Below are positions 20,041-31,080 of a stretch of 64,000 bases of DNA, in pieces (within the stretch, counting starts at the first letter, position 1; each line of letters starts with the position of its first letter). This DNA comes from Strigamia acuminata (lineage: Eukaryota > Arthropoda > Chilopoda > Geophilomorpha > Linotaeniidae): positions 42,044,581 through 42,108,580 of the forward strand of contig OX442314.1 of NCBI GenBank assembly GCA_949358305.1, in the 5' to 3' direction. The position numbers and the translations under genes were made by a program. The notes beneath the pieces were generated by a model. The model was not told the DNA's origin. It did not search any database and saw nothing but the letters and a program-made list of their open reading frames with translations.

Positions 20041-21339
20041 ATGCCGCGCAGGAAATCAGCTTCCACTCTGCAAGAACTGTGTTTAAATGTTGCGACAACA
20101 CGATTCGACGAGGAAGAAATACAAGATGAACTCGAAAACCAACCGTCCAGAATCAAAAACAGCGTATTTGAAACGCTGTGTAACAAATTCCAACGTACCG
20201 ATCTGTGCTTGCCGTCAGACATTTTCGTGCACGCCGGCGCCGTGTCCCTCCGCCGGTTGAACATGTTCGACCTGCCCATCCGTCACCTGTGCTGGAAAAT
20301 AGGAAAAACCTGTCACAACCTCGTGGATTTAAGCTTGGAAAAAGTTTTCGGCGACGAATCCCTCTCGATTTCATCCGCAGTCAAACTGGTGCGAAGTTTA
20401 CCGAAACTTCAGCGATTAAGCCTCGAGTTCAGAGAAGAATTCACGGACGACGTTGCGGCGGCGATCGGAAACAATTGTCCGGCGATGACAAACCTCAACA
20501 TGGCGGGTTGCTTCGAAATCACCGACGTCGGGCTGCACTCGTTAATCCGCTGCGACAAGCTGCAATATTTGAACGTCGAATCAACTCGTGTCACGGCCAA
20601 TGGGTGTTTGTTCATTCTCAACCGACTGCCGCGTTTAAAAGTGTTCGAACACGAATATTGGCCCGAACTATTTTCCGAGTTGGCGCAACAGTCGAATAGA
20701 AACAGTTATTACTCGATCGAAAAGGTTCCGGAGATAAATAACGAACACATTCCTATCCTGAGCGCCATTTTTCCGAATTTACGAAGCATTCATTTGAAGA
20801 GTCGTCCGGATTTTGATCATTTAAAATGGTCGCCACGAGTGACGAGTCTTCACATGTTTAGGGTTACGTCCGTCGATGTTGGACTTATTAATCGCGCTTG
20901 GCCAATGTTAGGGAAATTAACGTTAGTGCATTGTACAATTGCCAACGGAAGTGGCGGTATTGTTGAGGCTCCGTTGAAAAATCTTCGTCAGCTGTTTCTA
21001 CATTGCGGCGAAGATCTCATTATTGAACAGCAAATGAAAGCATTGTTGGTGCGGTGTAAACGTTTGGAGATATTGTGCGTTGGTAATTGTCAAATAGTTT
21101 TCGACGATTTGGTTTCGAAGCTTGTTGAGTCGAATGCGCTTCAATGTCTAAAAATATTGGCTTTTACGTCGTGCCACTGTTTGACTTCCGGTTCGGTCAT
21201 AAAATTGCTGGGAATTCGAAATCCATTGAACGAGTTGTACTTCTGGTGTTGTGATAATATTGGCGCTTGTGCCTACGATGAAATCAGACGTTACGTCGAA
21301 AGTAAAAACTTAGATTTGCGCACACACTTGGAGTTCTAG
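20041..21339 (+). CDS. leucine-rich-repeat protein, FBXL-like, intronless
   Basis: 432 codons from an ATG in GTCGACATG context to TAG. From about residue 75 onward it has irregular LRRs of the ribonuclease-inhibitor/AMN1 type, including LVDLSLEKV, LPKLQRLSLEF, MTNLNMAGCFEITDVGL, LQYLNVESTRVT and LEILCVGNCQIV, down to about residue 400. No convincing F-box is seen at the N terminus, so the link to SCF ubiquitin ligases is by LRR type only. The polyadenylation signal AATAAA is at 21364. GC content and codon use stand out from the AT-rich surroundings, as expected of a real gene. Intact and probably expressed; whether it is retroposed cannot be told. Confidence 0.8.
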   Translation: MPRRKSASTLQELCLNVATTRFDEEEIQDELENQPSRIKNSVFETLCNKFQRTDLCLPSDIFVHAGAVSLRRLNMFDLPIRHLCWKIGKTCHNLVDLSLEKVFGDESLSISSAVKLVRSLPKLQRLSLEFREEFTDDVAAAIGNNCPAMTNLNMAGCFEITDVGLHSLIRCDKLQYLNVESTRVTANGCLFILNRLPRLKVFEHEYWPELFSELAQQSNRNSYYSIEKVPEINNEHIPILSAIFPNLRSIHLKSRPDFDHLKWSPRVTSLHMFRVTSVDVGLINRAWPMLGKLTLVHCTIANGSGGIVEAPLKNLRQLFLHCGEDLIIEQQMKALLVRCKRLEILCVGNCQIVFDDLVSKLVESNALQCLKILAFTSCHCLTSGSVIKLLGIRNPLNELYFWCCDNIGACAYDEIRRYVESKNLDLRTHLEF

Positions 21340-21363
21340 ATTACAAAATGTATATTTTAATAT

Positions 21364-21369
21364 AATAAA
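21364..21369 (+). terminator. polyadenylation signal of the LRR gene
   Basis: AATAAA 25 bases after the stop codon. Confidence 0.6.
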
Positions 21370-21713
21370 AATCTTACTTTATTTCAAAATTAAAAAAAAA
21401 TCTCGTTTTTATACTATTTTGCAATATGTCGGCTGCACCTTGCGAAGAAAATTAAAAGCAATCGAAGCGGGTTAATCGCTTCACTGCGATACACCTCACA
21501 AATCATAGAATTAAATTTCCTTTGGGCGCAGATCAGGTTTAGTTATCCGAAATACGTTCAAAAAACGTTCACATTTCAATATATGTAAACAACACACATG
21601 ACAATTAATTTTCATTCGATTGTTGCAGTTTTTGAGATTGTTGCAATGTTGGGTTTAATCGATGTCGTGGTGCGTTGTATTGTTAGTTTGCAGTGTTTTT
21701 GCTTATCCGGATT

Positions 21714-22118
21714 ATGGTTGTAGCGACCGGAACAATGTTTATTGTTTTGTTGACAGTGCATTTTTTTGTTGTAAGTCTGCGTATGATTGTTCGCCTGACT
21801 GGTGGAGACAACGAAACAATCGTTGCGGTCAACGAAGCACTTCGCTCGGTCGTACCTTTGATGGCTTCTATTGACGAATTGACAAAGTCGATTGTTCGGC
21901 TAATTGTTCAGGTTTTGATGTTAGTGGTTTTCTTTGCTGTGCATTCGTTTGTTGCAGCCACAGTGGCTCAGTATTGGGCACGTTGGGGTGTTGATACATT
22001 TGACCCGTTACATTGGGCTCAAACGCAACGTCTTCGGGCCGATTTACTAAGGTGTAGAGAATTTTTATTCGATGATAGTGTAGTGCGGGCCTTATTACCG
22101 TCACTATTATTAGATTAA
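21714..22118 (+). CDS. hypothetical small membrane protein
   Basis: 134 codons from ATG 21714. A first hydrophobic stretch (MFIVLLTVHFFVVSLRMIV) and a second (LIVQVLMLVVFFAVHSFVAA) suggest two membrane segments, with an R-rich cytoplasmic-type tail ending LLPSLLLD. An alternative upstream ATG at 21646 would need a splice across a stop, for which the TTTGCAG near 21690 could serve as acceptor. It lies 375 bp after the LRR gene on the same strand. No family recognised. Confidence 0.4.
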   Translation: MVVATGTMFIVLLTVHFFVVSLRMIVRLTGGDNETIVAVNEALRSVVPLMASIDELTKSIVRLIVQVLMLVVFFAVHSFVAATVAQYWARWGVDTFDPLHWAQTQRLRADLLRCREFLFDDSVVRALLPSLLLD

Positions 22119-23185
22119 TATTTTATTATTTTTTGTATCATTATGAAGTACACCAATCCTTCTCTCGCAAGTCCATTTTTGTATGTTATGGTTGCTTGCT
22201 CATTGTTAAATAAATCAGTTTCATCAAAATTAGCTATTAGGTCTTACTCATCACGTCATCAGGTTATTATTCTTACTTTGAAGAAAATTTGTTTCCTTGC
22301 TGAAAGCTTTGGAGAAAAGTTATTTCATTTAAATTCTGAAAGAAGTACTTCTTCATTTATATAAACACTTCTAATCAGAGAATTGAGTGCTTTTGGAACA
22401 TTTTGGATGAATACATTTCAGAAATTAAAAGTTGAAAGTTTTTCTTTTCTGGAATCATTATTGATAAACAATTGATCCGATTTTGGTTCATGCCATTGGT
22501 CCAGGTAATGATATAAAAAAAGACATTGAAAATACACGATTAAGAAATTATCATTTTTTAGACTTGGCTGAATTGTGAATGAAATGAAACGAATTTGGAA
22601 TTGCTGTATAATAAGAAATCCAAAAATGCAATTTCACTATATGGCCTTCTCATCTCCCATCTAACAAATTATACACTACACTTATTTCGTCTAGGACATT
22701 CATAGTCACTCAAAAGGTCGGTTAAATCATCCTCTTCTTCTTCAGTCAAATTTTACTGGTCCCAGAAAAGAGCTTTTTTAATTTTATAACAACAGCAGTT
22801 TTTGCGTATAAACTAATTAACACCAGATGGGGCAACCAACAACCCGAACCACGTTCTCTCAACCAAGGCCACACTAATCCCCAAATTTTCTAAAACGATT
22901 ATTGTCCATAACATGCTTAGAACAAACAGGAAAGAATGCAAAATGCCTTTTAATTTAATTGCTTAGACAAGCATTGCATGAAGAAATCAAAAAATTAATT
23001 AATGCAAATGCAGATAAGTTTGGTACTTAAAATTTGATTTATTATCGAAAATTAGCAATACAAACGAATAAAACTTTTGTTATTTTACATATATTGCCTC
23101 CATAATAGTTGATCGCTGAGTCTGGTTGTGGTTATTGCTGCAAACCTGGCGGCAACTGTAGAAGTTATCCCCCTGGGCTACCGTA
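22119..23185. other. no recognisable gene
   Basis: One 73-codon ORF at 22143-22364 (plus) has an ATG but no motif. The rest is AT-rich without coding signal. Confidence 0.35.
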
Positions 23186-23345
23186 CTGAAAGATTCGTTC
23201 TGTCGAGAACAGTGCCCACGATTTATGTCCTGTAATCCCCGTAGCACATAAACTAGCCACTACCGTACGTAGTTAAGCTGAAAGATTCGTTCTGTCGAGA
23301 ACAGTGCCCACGGTTTATGCCTTGTATCCCCGTAGCCACGTAAAG
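23186..23345. repeat. tandem duplication of an about 95-bp segment with a hairpin
   Basis: CTGAAAGATTCGTTCTGTCG begins both copies (about 23186 and 23279). Each contains the perfect hairpin GTTCT-GTCG-AGAAC. Downstream, CGAGGTAAGT at about 23512 looks like a splice donor, so the region could be a promoter and untranslated first exon (weak inference). Confidence 0.6.
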
Positions 23346-24120
23346 TAGCCACGTTGATCCACGCCAAGTCAAAGCAGGTGGTTTTATTTGTCGCGTCGTG
23401 TCGTCGCTTTATCTTGAATTTGTCTTGTCTTGTCTATCGATCGTTTATTCAATTTCAGTGGTTTTCATTTCCCGTTCTAACAAACTGCATATATTTTTAG
23501 GGCCAACAAAACGAGGTAAGTTTTCATCCTTTGATCAAACCACAATTTTGTCGGTCGGTGATTAAACACACATCTACCGTAACCTTCAATTAATTATTCA
23601 CATTTCACGGTAATTTATGTGTTTATTTATATATATTTAAGTGTTTAATACAGCCATCCGACTTAAGCACGAAATGCATGGTTTTTATTAACGGAGTGTC
23701 TATATCCACCCCCTTAGAGGGTGAAAATAGCCCCTGGGCTATTTTCACCCCCTTTTGAGAAGAGCGTTTGATTGGCTAATCCCACCCACTTTTTGCTTAT
23801 TTGAAAACTTCAAACTGACGTTATTGTAAGTTGTTAATAGGGTTGCACCGAATATTAAAAAAGCCGAATAACCGAATACCGAATATTCGGAACCGAATAC
23901 AGTGGCTGAATATTCGGTATTCGGCCGAATAACGGAATAATAAAAAATAATAAACATTTGCTGTGAAAAAAGTTATTTTATGGTGGAGAAGTCATTTTAT
24001 TGTGGAAAAGTGTTTTATTATTGAAGAAAAAAGCCATTTTGTGTTGTCGTTATGTTTAAAAAGTCAAATTTGCTATAAAAATTCAGTTAAAATCGCAAAT
24101 TTTAATGTAAAAATGGCTTT

Positions 24121-24360
24121 TTAAATGTAAAAACCGCAATTTTTATGTAAAAATGACATTTTAAATGTAAAAATGTCATTTTAAATGTAAAAAAGTCATT
24201 TTAAACGTAAAAACGTCATTTTAAACGTAAAAACGTCATTTTAAACGTAAAAACGTCATTTTAAACGTAAAAACGTCATTTTAAACGTAAAAACGTCATT
24301 TTAAACGTAAAAACGTCATTTTAAACGTAAAAACGTCATTTTAAACGTAAAAACGTCACT
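24121..24360. repeat. 20-bp minisatellite, 12 units
   Basis: Units of exactly 20 bp; from 24201 they are almost identical (TTAAACGTAAAAACGTCATT). Earlier units are degenerate. On the other strand each unit shows TGACGT, a CREB/ATF half-site-like word. Confidence 0.95.
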
Positions 24361-24593
24361 TTTTCACCGTAAAAACGACTTTTTCCCCATATAATGACTT
24401 CATAAAGCCAAAATTAAAATTATTTTGTCAAAATTGCATTTTTTCATCGAAAAATATAAAGTTTTCTGATGAAATGCAATTTATATAGTAGAAACTACGT
24501 AACATAATCAGTATTTGTCCTAAAAAGGCAAAACTTTCCATTGAAATGTGAAAGTTATTCTAATTTTCAAATTATTATGTATTTGGCCGAAGG

Positions 24594-24715
24594 GGGTGAA
24601 AATAGCCACCAATATATTTCCACCCTCCAAGAAGGTGAAAATAGCCACCAATATATTTCCACCCTCCAAGAAGGTGAAAATAGCCACCCAACTATTTCCA
24701 CCCTCCAAGGGGGTG
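24594..24715. repeat. 39-bp minisatellite, three units
   Basis: The unit beginning GGTGAAAATAGCCACCAATA repeats three times just inside the right end of the MITE and is related to the left end near 23715. Confidence 0.9.
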
Positions 24716-24739
24716 GATATAGCCACCGCCTTTTATTAA

Positions 24740-27667
24740 TTTTTTTAAATGTCTATAGCCCAGCATCTGTCTGACAAATCGGCAGCTTTTATCTAATATT
24801 TTTAAAAAAAAACTAGAATGACTTTATTATTAATTTCCGCATTTCTTTTTAGTCTTTTGTATGATGTGACATCAACTGGAAAAGTGATCTAAAACGGGCG
24901 CGTCTAAAAACAGGCCTGTTTATACGCCAACCACACCGAACAGAGGAACAACATTCCGTTTGCTATTTCCTAAGTCTCGTAAGGAGGATGTGATTTGGTT
25001 CTGAAACTTCACATTACAACCAAAAACCTTGCACATAACTATTCGAAGCCATAAATAGATTTGTTTGCGGGGGTGTAAAATCCAACTCTCTACCTCCACG
25101 TGGTCACCCCTGGATAAACTGAGCACATTACTTGTCTCGGTGAAACCAGAAGAGAGCTCTGGTCATTGGAAAAGTTCTGTCACTTCTTCTAGTTGTATTG
25201 TTAGCCCACATTCATGAAGGAATGTGGCATTTACAATTCTCGTTGTATTGTTAGCCCGCATTCTTCCACGATTGTGGCATTTACATGACCGTATTGTAAG
25301 ACTGCATTCCTACATGAATGTAGCATTTACATTTTGTAAAGTTTCTAAATATTTGTGCTGGATCTTCATTTTTGCTGAAAAGGTTATATAAATTTAAACC
25401 AATTTAACCCTTATTTTCCTAAGAAACGTTGGTATTCTAAATCGAGCGTACAAATCCTCTGCTAATGGCAAACTCGTAAAAAAAAATTTTGGTTGATTTA
25501 CCCAATGACACTGGTTTCGTCAGTCCGATTAAGTCGTTTCACACAAGGGTAGTCCAGATTTTACTCTCTGCAGTAGGATTTCTGGAACAAATGCAAGTTT
25601 TAAAAAGTGCATTAATTGTTGCGTGCAGTTGATGCGTGCATTTGATTAACGTTGCTAGATTTAGATCTTTGTCTAACTTGATTATTCGACGGACTATTAT
25701 TCAGGGAAACAGGTGTTTTGTTTCCTGAACTATGCTGACTTTGTGATCGATTGAAAGAAGATTGAAACATCGTTTTTATACTGTATCTCGCTGCGGAGTC
25801 TACAATATTCTAGCCTGATGTCCCAACTTCTTTTTAGGAGAAGGGAATCGTAACTGTCGATTCGTAGGAACCGTTTTTTGAGGTGTTTGGTAAGAATTCA
25901 GAGAATTCTGGCTTTCTTCCTCTGACATTTCAATATCATCAGGCCTAATTCGTTGATTCCTTTTTTCAAGTCGACGCACGTGGGTGACCGCTTCAGTTAT
26001 AGTTCTGAAGTCGGCTCGATTTAAATTGTAAAGTTGACAGTATTCTGTCAAATCATCCGGAATTAATTCCGTTTGGTCTTCAATTAGAATGTAACTTAAC
26101 TCTTAAGTTTTCTTCCTCGACCTCTTTTTCATTCATATGAAGATTATCTTCAGCCATTTAAAGTAAATTTAGAATGAAAAATACACTTTACAAAATAATA
26201 CACTTTTCAAAAGTAGGTTTAAACTCCGCGTGGCTTAAAACGCGTTAAACTAGTGGAAAAAAGGGATCAGCTACAATTCTCTGCACACGAAGGTCGCCTA
26301 TAAAAATGGCAAAATCGCACCATTTTCTTTCTGTTATTGCCATCGGTCCTTGAACCTAAGATTAATCATTTATCTTAACACTTCTCATGTTATTGTGGCA
26401 AAGTGGTTTTCTTAGGTTTGGCGGAAATTGGGTTTTAAATAAGGTAGACATTTGAAACAGAAATCAGAATGAATTAAAATGTTTTATTAATTTCTACTCA
26501 CTAATATTTAAGTAAAGAAAGGTATTTCATTTGCCTTTGTATAAAAAGGCTGGTTCACACCAAAAAGTTCTAACACAATTCTACCAAATGGTATATGCAA
26601 TTACAGGACAAAATACCATGCTAAACTAACTTGCAATTACACACAACTAACATTGGGTATGTCTAAACAATTTCAAGAAATAGAAAGATGCAAATGGTGA
26701 CAAAAACTTGGTACTCACTATTCTTTTCCTTTGTCTATTTCACACACAAAGACTTAACACTTATTGTTCTCCACAGAAATGTTCAATGTTTCAATTTTGG
26801 GGTAAATTGCTGGATTTCTTAGTGGATAACTTTTGGTTGCTCTGGTTGCTTTCTACCTTGGCCATACTTCTATTTGCTTTTGGATACAAACTGGAACATG
26901 GTCCTGAAGTGGATCACTTCTACTTTGGATCACACTGGACTGAAGTGGTCACTGCTTACTGCACTCTGGAACTCTGCATACTGACTGCTACACTGGATTC
27001 TGCACACTGTGATTCCGCACACTGTGATTCCACTGTCTCTTTCACAAGTGTAGGAATGTTAGTTTCCACCCTTGCTAATCCCAACAGTGTCATCGCCAAT
27101 GCTATTTCCCATGTGTCATAGAGAGTTGATGACTCCCTCGGCTCCCCTGCTGTTTAGTCCTTTCAGCTGATTGGTTCCCTGTATTCTTGGAATTGGTGAC
27201 TCATCACTTAGTCACTAACAGGTGTCAAAATGTTTCAAAGTGAGGCTGGCCAATCAAAGTGCCTCTCTTGTGTGTCCCACAGAGATGTATGGGCAGCCAA
27301 TGGTTGCTTGTGACATTACGCAAGCCACATCAAAAGTTATTGAATCAAAAATAAATTATTACATGCTAGAAATACCGAAAACAAAAATTCACAAGAACAT
27401 TCAATGCAAGAAGTTGTACAAGACTTATAATTTCCCTGCTTCACTGTATCTCGCAGGCAATAAACAGACAGAAATCATAACTGCTTAACCGTTCCCATAA
27501 AGCTCAAGCTACGCATTCTCTAGCATATACAATATCTGAAGTTTAAAACATTAAACAGGTCATAGAAAATCAAACGTTTTAGCATCTCCTATACAGTTAA
27601 TCCTACACAGTTAGTGTAAAACCACTAATCACTTTGAACCTAATTATTCCAGTTCTCATGTCTTTTA
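24740..27667. other. repeat-derived region without a clear gene
   Basis: Bases 25551-25640 recur at 29981-30066 and 27318-27500 recur at 30208-30400, so this is mobile-element debris shared with the piggyBac area. The minus frame 25800-26051 (charged, gag-like composition) and the plus frame 26708-27121 (hydrophobic start, CDSAHCDSAHCDS repeat) have no recognised family. Confidence 0.4.
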
Positions 27668-27963
27668 TTAAGAACATAAGCCCACTATAAATTTGTAAAT
27701 TATTTCTCTAAAATCATTGGGTTTTACTGTGTCAGTTAAAGACTTGTTTATAATTAACTGATAAACATACCAACAAATGTAAACACCACAACTACTACTG
27801 TCAGTCTGTAATGAATGAGTTGGTACATCCCATCCCCATTCTTTTATTTTATGTTTTGAATTGTTTATGTCAACCGATGCTGGGCCTTTTCCTAAGGAAT
27901 CAAGATAAACTACTTTCCCGTGTTCAATGTCAGCTACATGTAATGTCCAATGATTGTGACTGA
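27668..27963 (-). pseudogene. Ulp1-type (C48) cysteine protease domain fragment
   Basis: The minus strand encodes SHNHWTLHVADIEHGKVVYL followed at once by DSLG, and later SLQTDSSSCGVYICWYV, then a stop. This matches the catalytic layout of SUMO-protease-like C48 peptidases: His-Trp, Asp, then Gln about five residues before the Cys-Gly pair. A pyrimidine-rich CATTTCAG precedes the exon (acceptor-like). Upstream minus-strand sequence to about 28040 is probably the previous exon, and that piece recurs at 52541-52615. Ulp1 proteases are common passengers of DNA transposons, so I read it as an element fragment rather than a host SENP gene. Confidence 0.75.
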
Positions 27964-28154
27964 AATGAAAATCCCACTCTCTTTAGTCTGAGAATTAGAA
28001 TAATTGGTATCTATGAAACTTGGATCTTCCCAACTTTGAAGATATAAGTTAAAGCAAAAGGCCGTATAAGAAAGAAGTAAAATATTTACTATTAATCTTG
28101 TGTCACTAGTTGATGTGCAAAGATTGAGGTCTTCATTTCTTTTCCGTTTCCCTT

Positions 28155-28376
28155 CTAAGCAATTAACTTACGCATGTTAAACATATCAAACCAGCAATTG
28201 AAACGTGAAATGAATTGTTGTGTTTCACTTGATTCATCACCACAGTATCTAGCAAACGTTTTTTCCACTGATTTGCTTAAAATCTGTAATTTTGGCATTT
28301 TCAATGTGGTCCCAGATAATATTCTTTCCATTGTTGAAAAGGAGCCTTTTCTTGCTGGTGCTTCTGCTGCTGTCAA
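28155..28376 (-). pseudogene. possible P-element/THAP9-like transposase fragment
   Basis: The frame holds LQILSKSVEKTFARYC and then FISRFNCWFDMFNMR. The combination of LSxSV and a later WFDMFN-type motif is seen in the middle of P-element-related transposases. Only about 70 codons; no THAP finger. Tentative. Confidence 0.4.
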
Positions 28377-28608
28377 GTCCCCTCAAAAAATTTCCAACAA
28401 TTATACAAAAAATGCTAATATTTTTATTATTAAAAATTAAATATTTTTATTTACATGTACGTAATTAATGGACGGCCCCATATTGCATGTAGCAATTTAA
28501 ATTTTTATTTTTAAAAAAACCGGGGAATTAAATTAAGCCAATCCGATGAGACCGCGATGAAAAGCGGACGAGACATCATTTGTCATGACGTAAAAAGTGC
28601 TTCGTATG

Positions 28609-29183
28609 TCACCAGCATGATACAGTTGTCGTCGCTTTCCTCGGCGGCCGAGTTGATGCTGGGGAACGTGCTTGATTGCTTCCACTTTGCCATAGTTTGG
28701 GACCAATGATGCTATTGCAAAATGCTGAGTCTTCCTTGCTCACATTAGTATCTGCTTTATTTCTGTCTGCAATGCAGCTAGCTGCATCTTTAATAGCTTG
28801 CAGAGCATCTAATACACTTTTATCAGTCTCTGGAAAGGTGAAAAAAAAATTCTAAAATTGATTGTGCATTCAATTGTCAAAACTTAATTACCATTTGAAT
28901 TTGCTTGCTGTGAATTTAGTGGCTTAAATCGCCTAATTTGTGGTGTAGTTTGGATAATTTGTGATGGAGTTGGGCTCGTTGTTTGGGTGTGTTCCTTTAT
29001 TCCTGATGAGTGTTGTGGTAGTAGTGATGATGTGCGTGACAAATTAATTTCTAGATATCCTCGATTTTGTTGATTTTCTTGCACATCATCATAGTCATCA
29101 TGAGAATCTTCAATCTGTTCTTCTTTCGGATCATCCAACAGGGTCCGTTCTAATATTTCTTGGCAGGTGTAGCAAGAAAGTGT
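28609..29183 (-). CDS. spliced gene of unknown function, two adjoining exons
   Basis: The 5' exon (29183-28892) opens after TTTTGTAG and encodes LSCYTCQEILERTLL, an acidic patch and a T/S/Q-rich linker. It ends at ATG|GTAATT. The intron of about 62 bp ends TTCACCTTTCCAG. The 3' exon (28829-28609) continues in phase (G|AG gives Glu) through ETDKSVLDALQAIKDAA and DSAFCNSIIGPKLW to TGA. The end resembles a BESS-type motif as in MADF-BESS proteins, but this is weak. The first exon(s) are not identified. The clean intron argues for a gene that works or did recently; it could also be the accessory protein of a DNA transposon. Confidence 0.5.
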
Positions 29184-29515
29184 CTACAAAATTTAAAATT
29201 TTCCGGTATCCACACGGTGAAAAAGCTCAGCCAATGGGAACAATTGACCAAAACTCACCGTAAACTTAACTTTAGAACATTGTATAGCTTAATTGGAACT
29301 GATGATAGGGTTCCTCTCTGATGTTGGCCCTTCATTCAGATCCTGAACAATCCCATCAAAGTTTACATCTAAAAAAAATAAATAAAAGGTATTTAACTAT
29401 ATATATTTTTCTTAAAATAATACTCCATATTTGGTTACCATTTGCATCAGTGTCTCCAACTACTTCCTCGGCTTTTTCTTCCTTATCCCTTTTGGATTTC
29501 TTTTTGTGCCTCCAC

Positions 29516-29854
29516 CACCTTTAGTCCGGGTGTTATCCAGTATAATATCCGGTTTTTTCATTGGATTTGTAATTTCAGATATACTTTTATCTGCATGCAT
29601 GGTTCAAAGTAAAATTACGGATTTTGTTGGTTTGTCCTTGCACACACATTCCAAAAGTATGAAGTGTTTGGAAAAGAGAAATTCTGAGTCGTGTGCAGCC
29701 TTGCTCTTTGCAAATTTGAAATAAGCTTGGGCAATTGTTTTTGATTTTTTCTAATGGTGCCTAGCAGAGTCAAGCATCGGGCGTACAAATCCTCTGCTAA
29801 TGGCAAACCCGTAAAACAATTGTCGGTTGATTTGTCCAATGACTTTGGTGTCAT
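29516..29854 (-). pseudogene. piggyBac transposase fragment
   Basis: The minus strand shows DNCFTGLPLAEDLYARCLT and LLGTIRKNQKQLP (the DN-Fxx-PL and GT-RxN motifs of the piggyBac DDE domain), then NPMKKPDIILDNTRTKGG, after which similarity stops abruptly. The same family occurs in the triplicated unit. The catalytic domain is incomplete. Confidence 0.75.
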
Positions 29855-30396
29855 CGGTCCGATTAAGTCTAAGTGCCATGTACTTTAACAAACTTTAAAC
29901 TTACCCTTGCAAAGCATAAAAATGAGTAAAACTTCAATTTATAACTTACTGAAATAAACTGGAATTACAATTCGTATCATACAAGGGTAGTCCAGATTTT
30001 ACTCTCTGCAGTAGGATTTCTGGAACAAATGCAAATTTTATAAAGTGCATTAATGGTTGCGTGCAGTTATGCTGAAAAAAGGGATCAGCTACAATTCTCT
30101 GCACATGAAGGTCGCCTATAAAAATGGCAAAATCGCACAATTTTCTTTCTGTTATTGCCATCGGTCCTTGAACCTAAGATTAATCATTTATCTTAACACT
30201 TATCATGTTATGCAAGCCACATCAAAAGTTATTGAATCAAAAATAAATTATTACATACTAGAAATACCCAAACCAAAAATTCACAAGAACATTCAATGCA
30301 AGAAGTTGTACAAGACTTATAATTTCCCTGCTTCACTGTATCTCACAGGCAATAAACAGACAGAAATCATAACTGCTTAACCATTTCCAATAAAGC
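29855..30396. repeat. repeat segments duplicated from 25551-25640 and 27318-27500
   Basis: Two blocks near-identical to sequence about 4.4 kb and 2.9 kb to the left. Together with the piggyBac fragment this suggests they belong to one element family. Confidence 0.6.
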
Positions 30397-30930
30397 TCAA
30401 ACTACGCATTTTCTAGCATTTGACTGTCCAGCCGCCACCATGCTGTCGACGATAGCCTTTTGACTGGCTAGCATCTTCAGCAAGCTTTCATTGGATAATT
30501 TAGCCGAATCTAACTCTTGCAATGCATGAGTTAAACGATCGCTGATATCAACAAATTCTGCGCACGATTGTGTTAATTGACGCATAGTGTTATCTGATTT
30601 GTCTTGGAGTTCCACCAAGTGATCGGCCACTTTTAAAAGCGTGTCTTCCCACACTTCGTAGATCGTCATGTCTTCGATAACTAAATTGAAAACGGCATTG
30701 CTTGATCCAACAATTTTAGTTTAGGAAGCGACATATCGTCGTTTGATGAAGTAATCGATGCGTTATCCGAATCGTTCAAATCTGATTCCATTGCGTTCGC
30801 AAAAGAAATATTTGCAGGAGAGTCCCACGTTTTCTTACCAGTTCTGGTTGATGGCATTGACCAAATGTGACCAAAAGCAGGACCGCATGCAAAGTGAACA
30901 CAATGGAAATAAGTCACGACCAATGAGGAG
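30397..30930 (-). pseudogene. unknown acidic/coiled-coil protein fragments
   Basis: The minus frame 30681-30860 from ATG encodes a polar, S/N/D-rich peptide (MPSTRTGKKTWDSPANISF...). The frame 30397-30669 is coiled-coil-like (LTHALQELDSAKLSNESLL). A pyrimidine run ending TTTTCAATTTAG lies between them. They may be consecutive exons of one small gene or of an element; no family recognised. Confidence 0.35.
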
Positions 30931-31080
30931 ACAGGTGATTGGGCTCAAGTAGCCATTCTCGAGAGAGGGATTAGTGATGTCACTTCCCCCCCCCCTGGTT
31001 TCCCATTGGTAGAAAATTTGGACTACCATTCCAAACTTTCTCGTCTCGAAGTTGTGGCTCTGGCACACTCGAATCAGGGT

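Larger units (their letters stand above)
23692..24730. mobile_element. MITE with 9-bp target duplication (Mutator-like)
   Basis: The ends are inverted repeats (CTATATCCACCCCCTT at the left; its complement at the right; 20 of 24 terminal bases match). They are flanked by TTTTATTAA on both sides (23683-23691 and 24731-24739). A 9-bp duplication is typical of Mutator-like elements. No transposase inside. The interior holds a palindromic CCGAATA-rich block (23845-23940), a 20-bp minisatellite and a 39-bp minisatellite. Confidence 0.75.

Noticed and set aside
20153-20699. Long antisense and alternative frames over the LRR gene
   Set aside because: Shadows of the GC-richer sense gene without independent motifs.
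24121-24360. CRISPR-like regular 20-bp repeats
   Set aside because: Units are contiguous with no spacers, in an animal genome; a minisatellite.
26708-27121. Hydrophobic plus-strand ORF as a membrane protein gene
   Set aside because: Contains a short duplicated CDSAH repeat, no good start, and lies in repeat debris; not supported.
28545-28600. Hammerhead-ribozyme-like string (GATGAG, a stem, then CGAGAC and a GTC)
   Set aside because: The invariant CTGATGAG and GAAAC cores are not present (CCGATGAG, CGAGAC) and no stem I partner was found.
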